Positions 1-7,566 of a stretch of 12,965 nt of DNA are shown piece by piece. The stretch is from DATEMK01 sp035275625 (GTDB lineage Bacteria > Bacteroidota > Bacteroidia > AKYH767-A > OLB10). The DNA is taken from contig DATEMK010000366.1 in the NCBI GenBank assembly GCA_035275625.1, positions 1 through 12,965 of the forward strand. The letters are read 5' to 3'. The notes beneath the pieces were generated by a model, which did not search any database, was not told the DNA's origin, and worked only from the letters and a program-made list of their open reading frames with translations. Every line of letters starts with the position of its first letter. The stretch's first letter is position 1. The position numbers and the translations under genes are program-made.

Positions 1-2045
1 GCTTCCCTTCTTTTTCCGTCACTTGAATAATTATAGGTGTAAACATTTTCAAATCCGAGCACATTCCCCACAGATGCTACAATCACCGTAAAATGCCCCC
101 CAACAGAGGTAAGTTTATTGAATGTTAAGCTGAGGTTGTTATAATTTTTTGTTTTGTCTGCGGCAAACTGCGGAGTATAATATGTTCTGCCGGTTGCAAA
201 GACATACGTTATGCCTGCAGAAATACTTGGTTTTGGGAAAAAATATTTGAATACTACACTCAAAGTATGTTTGGAAGCAAATGTTGGAATGATACTTTCC
301 GGGTAATTCAAATAGTTTCTTTTTGTGTCAAGAAAAGAATATGAAATCCAGTAGTCGCCATATTTTATTGTTTTTTTATCACGCCAGAAAATATCAAATC
401 CTTTTGCATAACCGCTGCCGTTGGTATTTGTATCAGGAATAATTTTAAGAAGGTGTGTGTAATCTTTGTAATACCCTTCCATCCTGAAAGTTCTTTTCTC
501 ATCCAGGTGCTGAAAGTTTAAAATATAATGTGTGGCTTTTTCAAAAGCAAGATTATTTGAAACCGCTACAAATCTTTCATCCGGCAGTTGGAAAAAATCT
601 CCGTAAGCAAATGAAAATTGTTTGTTTGTGCTCACTTTGTAAGCCAGGGAAGTCCGCGGGGCAATATTGTATTTATCAACCAGCTTTGAATGTTCTATTC
701 TTCCACCCAGTCTTGAAACTAATTTTTTTGTGATATAAATATCAGCTTCCGTATAGCCCGCTGCATACAATTCATCTTTATCATTTATATATTGATTGAA
801 CGTGGTTTTATACAAGGGCTGCTGCAATTCACCCCCGAACCGCACAATAGTAAGTTCACCTAAACTCCGGGTAACGGTAATTCTTCCCTGCGTAACATCT
901 GTTTCCGAAAGGAACTTATCATTGCCGATATTTATATTATCCATGTTTTTACTGTAAGACGCACTGGAGAAAATGGTCCATTTGTTTTTGATAATGTCTT
1001 TGTAAGAAACGTTCGAGAAAAAATTATTGTTCTTCAAAGAAAATTCTGTTCTGGCCAGGCCGGTACTGTCATCAAGGTTTGCATAGCTGAGCGCAAGATC
1101 ATTGTAAGAATAGCTGGCAAAAAATTTTAATAATCCTGTCTTTGATATTTGCTGCCTGAAGATGAATGATCCGCTTGCTGATTGCGGGGCTGAAGTCCAA
1201 TCTCTGAGTTGCGGGACAATCTTAAAGTAAGGGCGAAGATTAATATAGTTACCGTAAATTCCGGCAGAGGTATTTTTCCACCTGTGATCATGGCTTAATC
1301 CTCCTCCCACACTCATTAAGCTTATACCTGAAGTTGTTTTCTGAGAAATATCCTGGCTTTCAAGAATCAAAGCAGATGACATCGCCTGCCCATATTGTGC
1401 GGAATACCCACCGGTGCTGAAGTTGGTTCCTTTGAAAAGGAAAGGAGAAAACCTTCCGCGCTGGGGAACATCAGGCACTGAACTGAAATACGGATTTGCA
1501 ACCACCACACCATCAATAATTGTTTTGGCTTCACTTGCATCACCACCCCGGACAAACAATCCTTGTGTTTCGCCAATCGTTTGCGCTCCCGGCAATGTTT
1601 GTATGGCGCCATAAATATCTCCTGCTGCTCCTGCAGTAGTTACAATATCCAGCGGACGCAGCATCACCATTTTCTTTTCATCGCTTGCTTCAAACGCGCC
1701 TGCGGAAATGGTGACTGTATTTAATTCATTTGCTTTTTCTTTTAAAACAAAATTTATTTCGACAGGCTTTCCATTTAATTCGATTTTCTTTTCGGTGTTT
1801 TCAAAACCAATAAACGAAACGGATACAGTCTGTTCTCCGGTTTCCGAACTTGTAAAAGAAAAATTTCCATTGTTGTCTGAACTGGTTCCATCATAAGTAT
1901 CTTTTAGAAAGACGTTTGCTCCTGGAATATATTGTCCTTTTGCATCTTTCACGTTTCCTGTAATTTTAGTTTGTGCGTCAGTAATTGATATTTTACCAAT
2001 AAAAACAAGCAGCAATAAAATCCTATACATAAGGTTTGATTTCAT
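1..2045 (-). CDS. TonB-dependent outer-membrane receptor, C-terminus beyond window
   Basis: The frame stays open from the ATG at 2045 to the left edge, giving 681 codons without a stop, so the protein is cut by the window. Residues 1-24 form a signal peptide (hydrophobic LLLLVF core, likely cut near DAQ). Residues 26-105 resemble the carboxypeptidase-regulatory-like beta-sandwich common in Bacteroidota receptors (ITGNVKDAKG, PGANVFLKDT, GTSSDNNGNFSF). Residues about 120-235 form the plug (VRGGDASEAKTIIDGVVV, GGYSAQYGQAMSS). The rest has alternating aromatic beta-barrel strands. The family imports ligands across the outer membrane using TonB energy. The substrate cannot be told: no SusD-like partner is next to it in the window. 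A second in-frame ATG at codon 6 gives an equally good signal peptide and would leave a longer leader after the promoter. Family assignment is firm, the start less so. Confidence 0.93.
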   Translation of the reverse strand, partial: MKSNLMYRILLLLVFIGKISITDAQTKITGNVKDAKGQYIPGANVFLKDTYDGTSSDNNGNFSFTSSETGEQTVSVSFIGFENTEKKIELNGKPVEINFVLKEKANELNTVTISAGAFEASDEKKMVMLRPLDIVTTAGAAGDIYGAIQTLPGAQTIGETQGLFVRGGDASEAKTIIDGVVVANPYFSSVPDVPQRGRFSPFLFKGTNFSTGGYSAQYGQAMSSALILESQDISQKTTSGISLMSVGGGLSHDHRWKNTSAGIYGNYINLRPYFKIVPQLRDWTSAPQSASGSFIFRQQISKTGLLKFFASYSYNDLALSYANLDDSTGLARTEFSLKNNNFFSNVSYKDIIKNKWTIFSSASYSKNMDNINIGNDKFLSETDVTQGRITVTRSLGELTIVRFGGELQQPLYKTTFNQYINDKDELYAAGYTEADIYITKKLVSRLGGRIEHSKLVDKYNIAPRTSLAYKVSTNKQFSFAYGDFFQLPDERFVAVSNNLAFEKATHYILNFQHLDEKRTFRMEGYYKDYTHLLKIIPDTNTNGSGYAKGFDIFWRDKKTIKYGDYWISYSFLDTKRNYLNYPESIIPTFASKHTLSVVFKYFFPKPSISAGITYVFATGRTYYTPQFAADKTKNYNNLSLTFNKLTSVGGHFTVIVASVGNVLGFENVYTYNYSSDGKRRE

Positions 2046-2055
2046 AAATATGCTG

Positions 2056-2087
2056 CAAACATAAAATAGTTTATAATATAAACCAAA
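2056..2087 (-). promoter_or_regulatory. Bacteroidota-type promoter of the TonB-dependent receptor
   Basis: On the minus strand, TTTG (2084-2087) is followed after 20 nt by TATGTTTG (2056-2063). This matches the Bacteroidota consensus TTTG-N19-21-TAnnTTTG. The -7 box ends only 10 nt before the ATG at 2045, so the predicted leader is very short, or translation starts at the second ATG 15 nt further on. Confidence 0.65.
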
Positions 2088-2180
2088 TAAATTTGAAACT
2101 ATTTTTCAACTTATTGAAAATCAAGAATAAAAAAATCAGGTTGCTTTATAAGAAATTAACTTTGAAACCGGGGTCAGGAC

Positions 2181-2210
2181 CTAAAGGGATGCTGTCCAAT
2201 AGGCCTTTAG
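2181..2210 (-). terminator. Possible stem-loop downstream of fbp
   Basis: CTAAAGG (2181-2187) pairs with CCTTTAG (2204-2210) around a 16-nt loop, starting 13 nt after the fbp stop codon. No T-run follows directly; the nearest on the minus strand is at about 2128-2136. It could help end fbp transcription, but the stem is short. The rest of 2046-2222 holds the receptor promoter and no gene. Confidence 0.3.
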
Positions 2211-2222
2211 CATTAACCGTTC

Positions 2223-3245
2223 TTAAACATGCGCTGGTGAGTACTTCATCATAAAGTCCTCCGCCATACCTACCATTTCTTCCGAACCTATAAAAAGCGG
2301 AGTACGCTGATGAAGCGAGGTGGGCTGAACATCGAGTATCCGGGTATAACCATCCGAAGCTTTTCCTCCTGCCTGTTCCACAATCCATGCAAGCGGATTG
2401 CATTCATAAATAATCCGCAGCTTGCCGTTAGGTGATTTTGATGTGGAAGGATAAATGAAAATACCTCCCTTTAACAGGTTGCGGTGAAAATCAGCGACAA
2501 GCGAACCAATATACCGGGTCGAATAAGGACGTTTTGTTTTCGCATCTTCTTCCTGGCAATATTTTATATACCGCTTTACGCCATCAGGAAAGTGAACATA
2601 GTTGCCTTCATTGATAGAATAAATATTACCTGCTTTCGGAATTCTCATATCAGGATGTGAAAGGCAAAATTCACCGATGGAGGGATCGAGCGTAAAACCG
2701 TTCACACCTTTGCCGGTTGTATAAACAAGCATCGTTGAAGAACCGTAAGTAATATAACCGGCAGCCACCTGCTCGGAACCGCGCTGCATAAAATCAGAAA
2801 GAAGGCTTACGCCTGAAAGAGAAGTGCGCCTGTAAATGGAAAAAATAGTTCCGATAGAAACATTTACATCAATATTTGACGAACCGTCCAATGGGTCAAT
2901 GCACACCACATACTTTGCATTTTTTGAAACTACGCTGTCAATGTGAACCATTTCCTCGTTTTCTTCAGAAGCCACTGCACAGCATTCTCCACCCTGGCTT
3001 AAAGCTGATATGAATTGTTCGTTGGCATAAACATCCAGCTTTTTCTGCCCTTCCCCATGAACGTTTTGCGATCCCAAATCACCTAATATGTCCACCAGCC
3101 CGGCTTTGTTTACTTCACGGTTAACGATTTTAGCTGCAATTCCAATATCACGCAGCAATCGCGAAAGCTCTCCTTTTGCATACGGGAAATCAACCTGTCT
3201 TTCAATGATAAATTGCCCGAGGGTAGTAACTCTTTTTTTGTTCAT
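2223..3245 (-). CDS. fbp: Fructose-1,6-bisphosphatase class I
   Basis: This 340-residue cytosolic enzyme hydrolyses fructose 1,6-bisphosphate to fructose 6-phosphate and phosphate, the committed step of gluconeogenesis. Its length is normal for class I. The metal-binding signature DPLDGSSN is at residues 117-124, with upstream acidic residues in SEENEE (93-98). The substrate-binding stretch TRYIGSLVADFHRN is at 243-256. GGIFIYP lies at 260-266, and GKLRIIYECNP at 274-284 carries the family Lys (275) and Glu (281), one position off the mammalian numbering. The start is ATG at 3245 (MNKKRVTTLG); no TAnnTTTG box lies in the 85 nt upstream. It follows the S9 peptidase gene on the same strand, so it may be read through from there, although the AT-rich repeat lies between. 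No truncation or missing key residue is seen. Confidence 0.97.
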   Translation of the reverse strand: MNKKRVTTLGQFIIERQVDFPYAKGELSRLLRDIGIAAKIVNREVNKAGLVDILGDLGSQNVHGEGQKKLDVYANEQFISALSQGGECCAVASEENEEMVHIDSVVSKNAKYVVCIDPLDGSSNIDVNVSIGTIFSIYRRTSLSGVSLLSDFMQRGSEQVAAGYITYGSSTMLVYTTGKGVNGFTLDPSIGEFCLSHPDMRIPKAGNIYSINEGNYVHFPDGVKRYIKYCQEEDAKTKRPYSTRYIGSLVADFHRNLLKGGIFIYPSTSKSPNGKLRIIYECNPLAWIVEQAGGKASDGYTRILDVQPTSLHQRTPLFIGSEEMVGMAEDFMMKYSPAHV

Positions 3246-3249
3246 TTAA

Positions 3250-3336
3250 TTTGATTTGATAATTTGAGGGTTGAAGATTCTGATTAATTTTTTTTTCATC
3301 TGCTGATTTGCTAATCTTCAAATCTGCTAATCAAAG
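3250..3336. repeat. Short-word imperfect inverted repeat between S9 peptidase and fbp
   Basis: The left part (3250-3276) repeats TTTGAT-like words. The right part (3299-3336) repeats words such as GATTTGCTAATC (3305-3316) and AATCTGCTAATC (3321-3332). The two parts are imperfectly complementary: CTTTGATTAGCAGATTTGAAG read on the minus strand of the right arm resembles the left arm, with a bulge of about 5 nt. The element overlaps the TGA stop of the peptidase gene (3331-3333). No gene lies in this gap. Confidence 0.55.
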
Positions 3337-5211
3337 ATATTTCGCAAGAAACTTCTCCATCGCTCCGTAAAAATCAAAACGATTTTCCTCATTATGAAAT
3401 CCGTGGCCTTCGTTGTCTTTTACCATGTATTCTACTTTTATTCCGCGTTTCTTTAAAGCTTCAACTACCTGGTCGCTTTCGTCTTTATTCACGCGCGGAT
3501 CTTTTGCTCCCTGTGCAATAAAAAGAGGACATTTAATTTTATCTACATGAAATACCGGGGAGTATGCATGAAGCATTACAGAATCTTTTTCAGGACTTCC
3601 CACCATGTCATACATCATTTCAAGATAAGGTTTCCAATACGGGGGAATGGTTTTCATAAAGGTGAATAAATTAGAAACACCCACATAGTCCACCGCGCAT
3701 GCATACAGGTCGGGAGTAAATGTGATGCCAGCCAGGGTTGCATAACCGCCATAAGAGCCACCATAAATAGCAACCTTTTTAGGATCAGCAATCCCTTCTT
3801 TTATCAGCCATGCCACACCATCTGAAATGTCATTCTGCATTTCCTGTCCCCATTTTTTAAAGCTTATCTCCCACCATTTGCGGCCATAGCCTGTGGAGCC
3901 GCGGAAATTCATTTGCAAAACTGCATAACCCCTGTTTGCAAGAAATTGCACTTCGGGATTAAACCCCCAGCTATCCCGCGCCCACGGACCGCCATGAGGA
4001 TTGATGACTACCGGAAGATTTTTTGCCGGTTTTCCCAAGGGCAAAGTCAGGTATCCCTGGACAGTCTCTCCATCGCGTGTAACATAGCTCACCGGGGTCA
4101 TTTCACATAAATCATTTTCATTCAGCCAGGGGCTCACATCGTTCAATTTTGTCAGCTGATCAGCAGTCTTATCATAAAAATAATAGGAACCCAAAGAACG
4201 GTCGCTGAAAGTGCGAACAAGAAATTTGTCTTCGTTTTTATTCATTGAAGTAATATGAACCTGGTATTTTCCTAAATCTTTTTCGAGTCGTTTAAAAATC
4301 GTTTTGGTTTCGTCATCTAAGAAAACACGTTCCAGCTTTGCGCGCTGGTAGGTGATTACAGTTGGTACTTTTCTTTTGTGCGAATATTGCAGTCCGTCAA
4401 CATCCACTTCAGGATGTTCAAACAACATATCCATTTCCTTTCCATTTTCAATATCGAAACGGACAATCGCCTGCTTGTCGCGGCCCATATTGGAAGATGC
4501 ATAGATGTATTTGTTATCGAATGTGAAAAATAAAGGGCTGATGGTTTCTTTATAGCTGGTGGTAAGAATAGTTTTGAAAGCATCGGCTTCTGTCTGACGG
4601 TATAATAAGCTGGTATTTGTACCATCGCTGGTTGTGGCCACACGGATTTTTCCATTATGATCAGTAAGCCAGGAAGAAATGTTTCCGGGATTTTGAGCTG
4701 CCATGTCCAGTTTGCCGGTAGAAATCTGTAAATGATACACGTCAAACACTTCGGGATCGCGTTTATTCATTCCAATGAGCGCCTCATCATCAAAATCTTC
4801 AAGATCGTCCACAATTTCAACACGAACTTTTTCATAAGGAGTCAGATCTTTTGTTTCTTTTCCATCAATGGAGGCACGGAAAAGATGAAAGTTTTCATCA
4901 CCGCCAAAATCTTTAATATAAAGAATGTGACTGTTGCCTTTCCAGAAATAACCGCCAATGTCACGTGCAGTTTCACTGGTAATGCGCTTAACTTCGGTGC
5001 TTCCGATTTTTTGAACAAAAATGTTCATACGGTTTTCGTAAGGCGACATGTATGCCAGCCAGGTGCCGTCAGGCGATATCTGGTACCGCGCTTTTTCAGG
5101 ATTACGGAAAAAATCTTTTAAAGGAATCAGCCTGGTTTGAGCTTCTGTAAGATTCATCATAAGCAAGTTCATTATAATACAGCCAATAGAAATTTTCTTC
5201 AGAATGTTCAT
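3331..5211 (-). CDS. Secreted S9 family serine peptidase (prolyl oligopeptidase / acylaminoacyl-peptidase type)
   Basis: The 626-residue product has a signal peptide (MNILKKISIGCIIMNLLMMN, likely cut near TEAQ), so it probably acts in the periplasm or at the cell envelope. Residues about 30-390 are a beta-propeller-like domain with repeated blades (ISPDGTWLAYMSPYE, FDNKYIYASSN). The C-terminal alpha/beta hydrolase domain has NPHGGPWARDSWGFNPEVQ as an oxyanion-region motif. The catalytic triad reads Ser486 in GGSYGGY, Asp571 in GAKDPRVN and His603 in EGHGF. The family cuts small peptides, but the exact specificity is not readable. The longer frame from 5244 was rejected because it begins upstream of the -7 box at 5233-5240; the ATG at 5211 directly begins the signal peptide. 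The gene is complete and all three catalytic residues are present. Confidence 0.94.
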   Translation of the reverse strand: MNILKKISIGCIIMNLLMMNLTEAQTRLIPLKDFFRNPEKARYQISPDGTWLAYMSPYENRMNIFVQKIGSTEVKRITSETARDIGGYFWKGNSHILYIKDFGGDENFHLFRASIDGKETKDLTPYEKVRVEIVDDLEDFDDEALIGMNKRDPEVFDVYHLQISTGKLDMAAQNPGNISSWLTDHNGKIRVATTSDGTNTSLLYRQTEADAFKTILTTSYKETISPLFFTFDNKYIYASSNMGRDKQAIVRFDIENGKEMDMLFEHPEVDVDGLQYSHKRKVPTVITYQRAKLERVFLDDETKTIFKRLEKDLGKYQVHITSMNKNEDKFLVRTFSDRSLGSYYFYDKTADQLTKLNDVSPWLNENDLCEMTPVSYVTRDGETVQGYLTLPLGKPAKNLPVVINPHGGPWARDSWGFNPEVQFLANRGYAVLQMNFRGSTGYGRKWWEISFKKWGQEMQNDISDGVAWLIKEGIADPKKVAIYGGSYGGYATLAGITFTPDLYACAVDYVGVSNLFTFMKTIPPYWKPYLEMMYDMVGSPEKDSVMLHAYSPVFHVDKIKCPLFIAQGAKDPRVNKDESDQVVEALKKRGIKVEYMVKDNEGHGFHNEENRFDFYGAMEKFLAKYL

Positions 5212-5232
5212 GGGATTTATTTTTAAGGATGG

Positions 5233-5240
5233 CAAAAATA
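5233..5240 (-). promoter_or_regulatory. -7 box (TATTTTTG) of the S9 peptidase gene
   Basis: TATTTTTG on the minus strand fits TAnnTTTG and lies 21 nt before the ATG at 5211. At the -33 position only a T-rich stretch is seen, not TTTG. The box lies within the longer possible reading frame, which argues for the start at 5211. Confidence 0.45.
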
Positions 5241-5289
5241 GCAAAAAGCGATGAAGTTAAAAAAGTGAGCCTGTGATGAATTGAAATCT

Positions 5290-5297
5290 TAGCTTTG
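5290..5297 (+). promoter_or_regulatory. -7 box (TAGCTTTG) of serA
   Basis: TAGCTTTG fits TAnnTTTG and ends 12 nt before the serA ATG at 5310. No TTTG is found about 20 nt upstream. The region 5212-5309 is a 98-bp divergent promoter region shared with the S9 peptidase gene. Confidence 0.45.
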
Positions 5298-5309
5298 CAT
5301 CCTTTTAGT

Positions 5310-6539
5310 ATGAACGCCACTTCTTATCCCAAAGAAAAAATAAAAATACTTTTACTGGAAGGAATACACCCCTTAGTCATCAGGCTTTTGGCGGAAGCAG
5401 GGTATACAGATGTGGAAACACTGAATTCTTCTTTGGATGAAAAACAGCTATCGGATAAGATGGATAAAGTTCACCTGCTGGGCATTCGTTCAAAAACGCA
5501 ACTGACTCCGGCTATTTTAAACAAATCAGAAAAGCTTCTTGCCACAGGATGTTTTTGCATTGGCACCAACCAGGTGAATATGGATGCAGCTATTAACAAC
5601 GGGATTGCTGTTTTCAATTCTCCTTTTTCAAACACCCGCTCGGTTGCCGAGTTAGTAATTGCCCATTGCATTTATTTAATGCGCAGAATAATTGAAAAAC
5701 ACGCTGCGGCTCATGATGGTGAGTGGCTCAAAGGAAGTAATGATTGCTTTGAAGTGAGGGGAAAAACACTGGGCATCATAGGTTATGGGCATATCGGTTC
5801 CCAGGTTTCTGTTTTGGCGGAAAGCATCGGGATGAAAGTGATTTATTATGATGTGGAGCCTAAACTAAGTCTCGGAAATGCGCAACAAATTAAAAACCTT
5901 GATGAGCTTTTAAAAAAATCGGATATGGTTGCGTTACACGTACCCGGTTCACCTTCCAGTAAAAATATGATAAATGAATCCCGGATTTCAAAAATGAAAA
6001 AAGGTGCGGTATTGATTAATTTAAGCCGCGGGGATGTGATTGATATGGGCGCCTTGAAAAATGCTTTAGAACGAAATCATTTGGGCGGGGCTGCCATTGA
6101 TGTTTTTCCTGATGAACCCCAAAAAAATAAAGACAAATTCCATTCTCCTTTGCAGGGAATGAAAAATGTAATCCTTACTCCTCACATTGGCGGCTCAACC
6201 ATGGAAGCCCAGGAAAATATCGGGACGGATGTGGCGACCAAACTGATTAGTTTTTTAGAAACAGGTTCAAGTGTCGGGTCGCTTTCAGTCCCTGCATTAA
6301 GCCTCCCGGTGCTGCAAGATTCGCACAGGCTTCTGCATATTCATAAAAATGTTCCCGGAGTTTTATCTGAAATCAACAGCATACTTTCTGAGATGAATGT
6401 GAACATCCTGGGACAATACCTTCAAACGAATAATCAGATCGGGTACGTGGTGCTTGATGTGGATAAGGCTGCTTCGTCAGGCGTGCTGAATGAAATTAAA
6501 AAAGTGAAGCATACTATAAAAGCAAGAAGCCTTTATTAG
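5310..6539 (+). CDS. serA: D-3-phosphoglycerate dehydrogenase with C-terminal ACT domain
   Basis: The 409-residue product oxidises 3-phosphoglycerate to 3-phosphohydroxypyruvate with NAD, the first step of serine synthesis. It is close to the E. coli SerA type in sequence and length. The substrate-side stretch CFCIGTNQVNMDAA is at 81-94 and FNSPFSNTRSVAELV at 102-116. The NAD-binding GYGHIG is at 158-163 with ribose-binding Asp181. Catalytic Arg240 (SRGDV), Glu269 (DEP) and His292 (PHIGGST) fall at the same numbers as in E. coli. The ACT domain (about 340-409) keeps His345, Asn347 and Asn365, equivalent to the E. coli serine-binding residues, so feedback inhibition by serine is likely. The ATG at 5310 is preferred over a TTG 15 nt upstream, because that TTG overlaps the -7 box and the numbering then matches the family. 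Confidence 0.97.
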   Translation: MNATSYPKEKIKILLLEGIHPLVIRLLAEAGYTDVETLNSSLDEKQLSDKMDKVHLLGIRSKTQLTPAILNKSEKLLATGCFCIGTNQVNMDAAINNGIAVFNSPFSNTRSVAELVIAHCIYLMRRIIEKHAAAHDGEWLKGSNDCFEVRGKTLGIIGYGHIGSQVSVLAESIGMKVIYYDVEPKLSLGNAQQIKNLDELLKKSDMVALHVPGSPSSKNMINESRISKMKKGAVLINLSRGDVIDMGALKNALERNHLGGAAIDVFPDEPQKNKDKFHSPLQGMKNVILTPHIGGSTMEAQENIGTDVATKLISFLETGSSVGSLSVPALSLPVLQDSHRLLHIHKNVPGVLSEINSILSEMNVNILGQYLQTNNQIGYVVLDVDKAASSGVLNEIKKVKHTIKARSLY

Positions 6540-6540
6540 C

Positions 6541-6577
6541 GTAACATAATTAATGAATTAACATAATTAACATAATC
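6541..6577. repeat. AT-rich short tandem words between serA and bTHX
   Basis: Three copies of TTAACATAAT or a close variant are seen, beginning at 6542 (TAACATAATTAA), 6558 (TTAACATAATTAA) and 6567 (TTAACATAATC). The last two are directly tandem with a 9-nt period. The stretch starts right after the serA stop and forms most of the leader region of the next gene. Confidence 0.5.
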
Positions 6578-6581
6578 ATCT

Positions 6582-6589
6582 TACTTTTA
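6582..6589 (+). promoter_or_regulatory. Weak -7-like box before bTHX
   Basis: TACTTTTA differs from TAnnTTTG only at the last base and lies 23 nt before the ATG at 6613. No -33 TTTG is seen. The gene could instead be read through from serA, which ends 73 nt upstream. Confidence 0.25.
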
Positions 6590-6612
6590 CAGCAAATCCA
6601 AAAAACTAAAAC

Positions 6613-6756
6613 ATGGGCAAAGGCGACAAAAAATCAAGAAAAGGAAAAATCATCATGGGCTCGTTTGGGAAAACGAGAAAGAGAAGAAAGAAAAAAAATC
6701 CCGATACATCGGGACGGGTTGTAAAACAGAAAGAAGAAAGTAATAAGACAGCTTAA
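6613..6756 (+). CDS. 30S ribosomal protein bTHX
   Basis: This 47-codon gene starts at ATG 6613 (MGKGDKKSRKGKIIMGSFGK). The first 28 residues match the short, very basic small-subunit protein THX first known from Thermus: MGKGD start, RKGKI, then GSFGKTRKRRKKK. In that family the peptide is tucked into the head of the 30S subunit among 16S rRNA helices and stabilises it. Bacteroidota versions commonly carry a C-terminal extension, here residues 29-47 (NPDTSGRVVKQKEESNKTA), partly encoded by a small perfect palindrome. It lies on the same strand as serA and converges with pdxJ, leaving only 8 nt between the two stop codons. The gene is short, but the family signature is distinctive. Confidence 0.9.
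   Translation: MGKGDKKSRKGKIIMGSFGKTRKRRKKKNPDTSGRVVKQKEESNKTA
6699..6714. repeat. Palindrome TCCCGATACATCGGGA inside bTHX
   Basis: TCCCGAT and ATCGGGA form perfect arms separated by AC, embedded in the coding sequence at residues 29-34 (NPDTSG). It resembles the short GC-rich palindromes dispersed in some Bacteroidota genomes, but only this copy is seen in the window. It might also act in the transcript as a hairpin near the convergent end with pdxJ. Confidence 0.45.
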
Positions 6757-6764
6757 TCTTTTTA

Positions 6765-7478
6765 TTACAGCAGTTTTCTTTTATAAAGCTGCACCGTATT
6801 TTCCAAACCAAAATACAATGCATCGCAGATCAATGCATGACCAATGGAAACTTCAAGAAGGCCGGGAATGTTTTTAAAAAAATAATCCAGGTTATCAAGA
6901 TTCAAATCATGACCTGCATTTATTCCAAGATTTAATTCGCTGGCTTTTTGAGCTGCTTTAATATAAGGCGCAATGGCTGTTGAAGGATCATCATAAAAAT
7001 TCTTTGCATAAGCTTCTGTGTATAGCTCAATACGGTCTGTTCCGGTACCGGGAGCATTTTCAATCATCTTTAAATCAGGATCAATGAAAACAGAAATTCT
7101 CATTCCAAAAGATTTTAATTCAGCAATTATATCTTTCAGAAAAGATTTATTTTTTACAGTATCCCATCCTGCATTGGAAGTAATTACCCCGGGAGGATCG
7201 GGAACAAGCGTAACCTGGCCGGGTTTTATTTCTTTTACCAATTCAAGAAATTTTTTATTGGGATAACCTTCAATATTAAATTCTGTGGTTACCATTTTCT
7301 TCAGATCATAAACATCCCGGAACCGGATGTGTCTTTCATCCGGTCTTGGATGCACCGTTATGCCATCCGCACCGAACCGTTCACAATCGGATGCAACTTT
7401 AATAACGTCAGGAATATTTCCCCCTCTTGCATTTCGCAGCGTGGCAATTTTGTTTACGTTAACACTTAGTTTTGTCAC
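6765..7478 (-). CDS. pdxJ: Pyridoxine 5'-phosphate synthase
   Basis: The 237-residue cytosolic TIM-barrel enzyme condenses 1-deoxy-D-xylulose 5-phosphate with 3-amino-2-oxopropyl phosphate to form pyridoxine 5'-phosphate, the ring-closing step of the DXP-dependent vitamin B6 pathway. Family motifs are MTKLSVNVNKIATLRNARGG at 1-20, TVHPRPDERHIR at 41-52 (His43), FNIEGYP at 67-73 (Glu70), TLVPDPPGVITSNAGWD at 90-106, DPDLK at 133-137 and GINAGHDLNLDNL at 185-197 (His190). The start is GTG at 7478: an in-frame stop lies just upstream and the next in-frame ATG is at codon 62, so GTG is required to keep the conserved N-terminus. Length is normal. It is divergent from the CBS-domain gene and converges with bTHX. 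Confidence 0.97.
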   Translation of the reverse strand: MTKLSVNVNKIATLRNARGGNIPDVIKVASDCERFGADGITVHPRPDERHIRFRDVYDLKKMVTTEFNIEGYPNKKFLELVKEIKPGQVTLVPDPPGVITSNAGWDTVKNKSFLKDIIAELKSFGMRISVFIDPDLKMIENAPGTGTDRIELYTEAYAKNFYDDPSTAIAPYIKAAQKASELNLGINAGHDLNLDNLDYFFKNIPGLLEVSIGHALICDALYFGLENTVQLYKRKLL

Positions 7479-7485
7479 CGCCCTG

Positions 7486-7493
7486 TAAACTTA
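7486..7493 (-). promoter_or_regulatory. Possible -7 box of pdxJ
   Basis: TAAGTTTA on the minus strand is one base off TAnnTTTG and lies 7 nt before the GTG start. If used, the leader would be almost absent. No clear -33 box was found, so this is a weak call. Confidence 0.25.
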
Positions 7494-7495
7494 AT

Positions 7496-7524
7496 TTTGT
7501 TTATATGCAAAAGTACTATGTTTG
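7496..7524 (+). promoter_or_regulatory. Promoter of the CBS-domain gene
   Basis: TTTG (7496-7499) and TATGTTTG (7517-7524) are separated by 17 nt. The -7 box is an exact match to TAnnTTTG, while the spacing is at the short end of the known range. It leaves a leader of roughly 35-40 nt before the ATG at 7567. Confidence 0.5.
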
Positions 7525-7566
7525 CGTCTTTACAACCAAAGACGTGTTATTACCGTATAAAAGTCA

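Noticed and set aside
530..1896. Several 60-80 codon frames on both strands within the receptor gene
   Set aside because: The receptor frame is continuous with conserved plug and barrel features; the others are shadows.
2146..2403. 85-codon minus-strand frame running past the fbp stop
   Set aside because: It overlaps the conserved 3' end of fbp in another frame, has Cys/Arg-rich random composition and no recognisable domain.
4356..5121. Two 129-codon frames inside the S9 peptidase gene, one on each strand
   Set aside because: Both are out-of-frame readings of a clearly coding region, and their products show no domain or signal peptide.
5212..5309. Possible riboswitch or leader peptide upstream of serA
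   Set aside because: The promoter box lies 12 nt before the start, leaving no room for a structured leader, and no riboswitch core was recognised.
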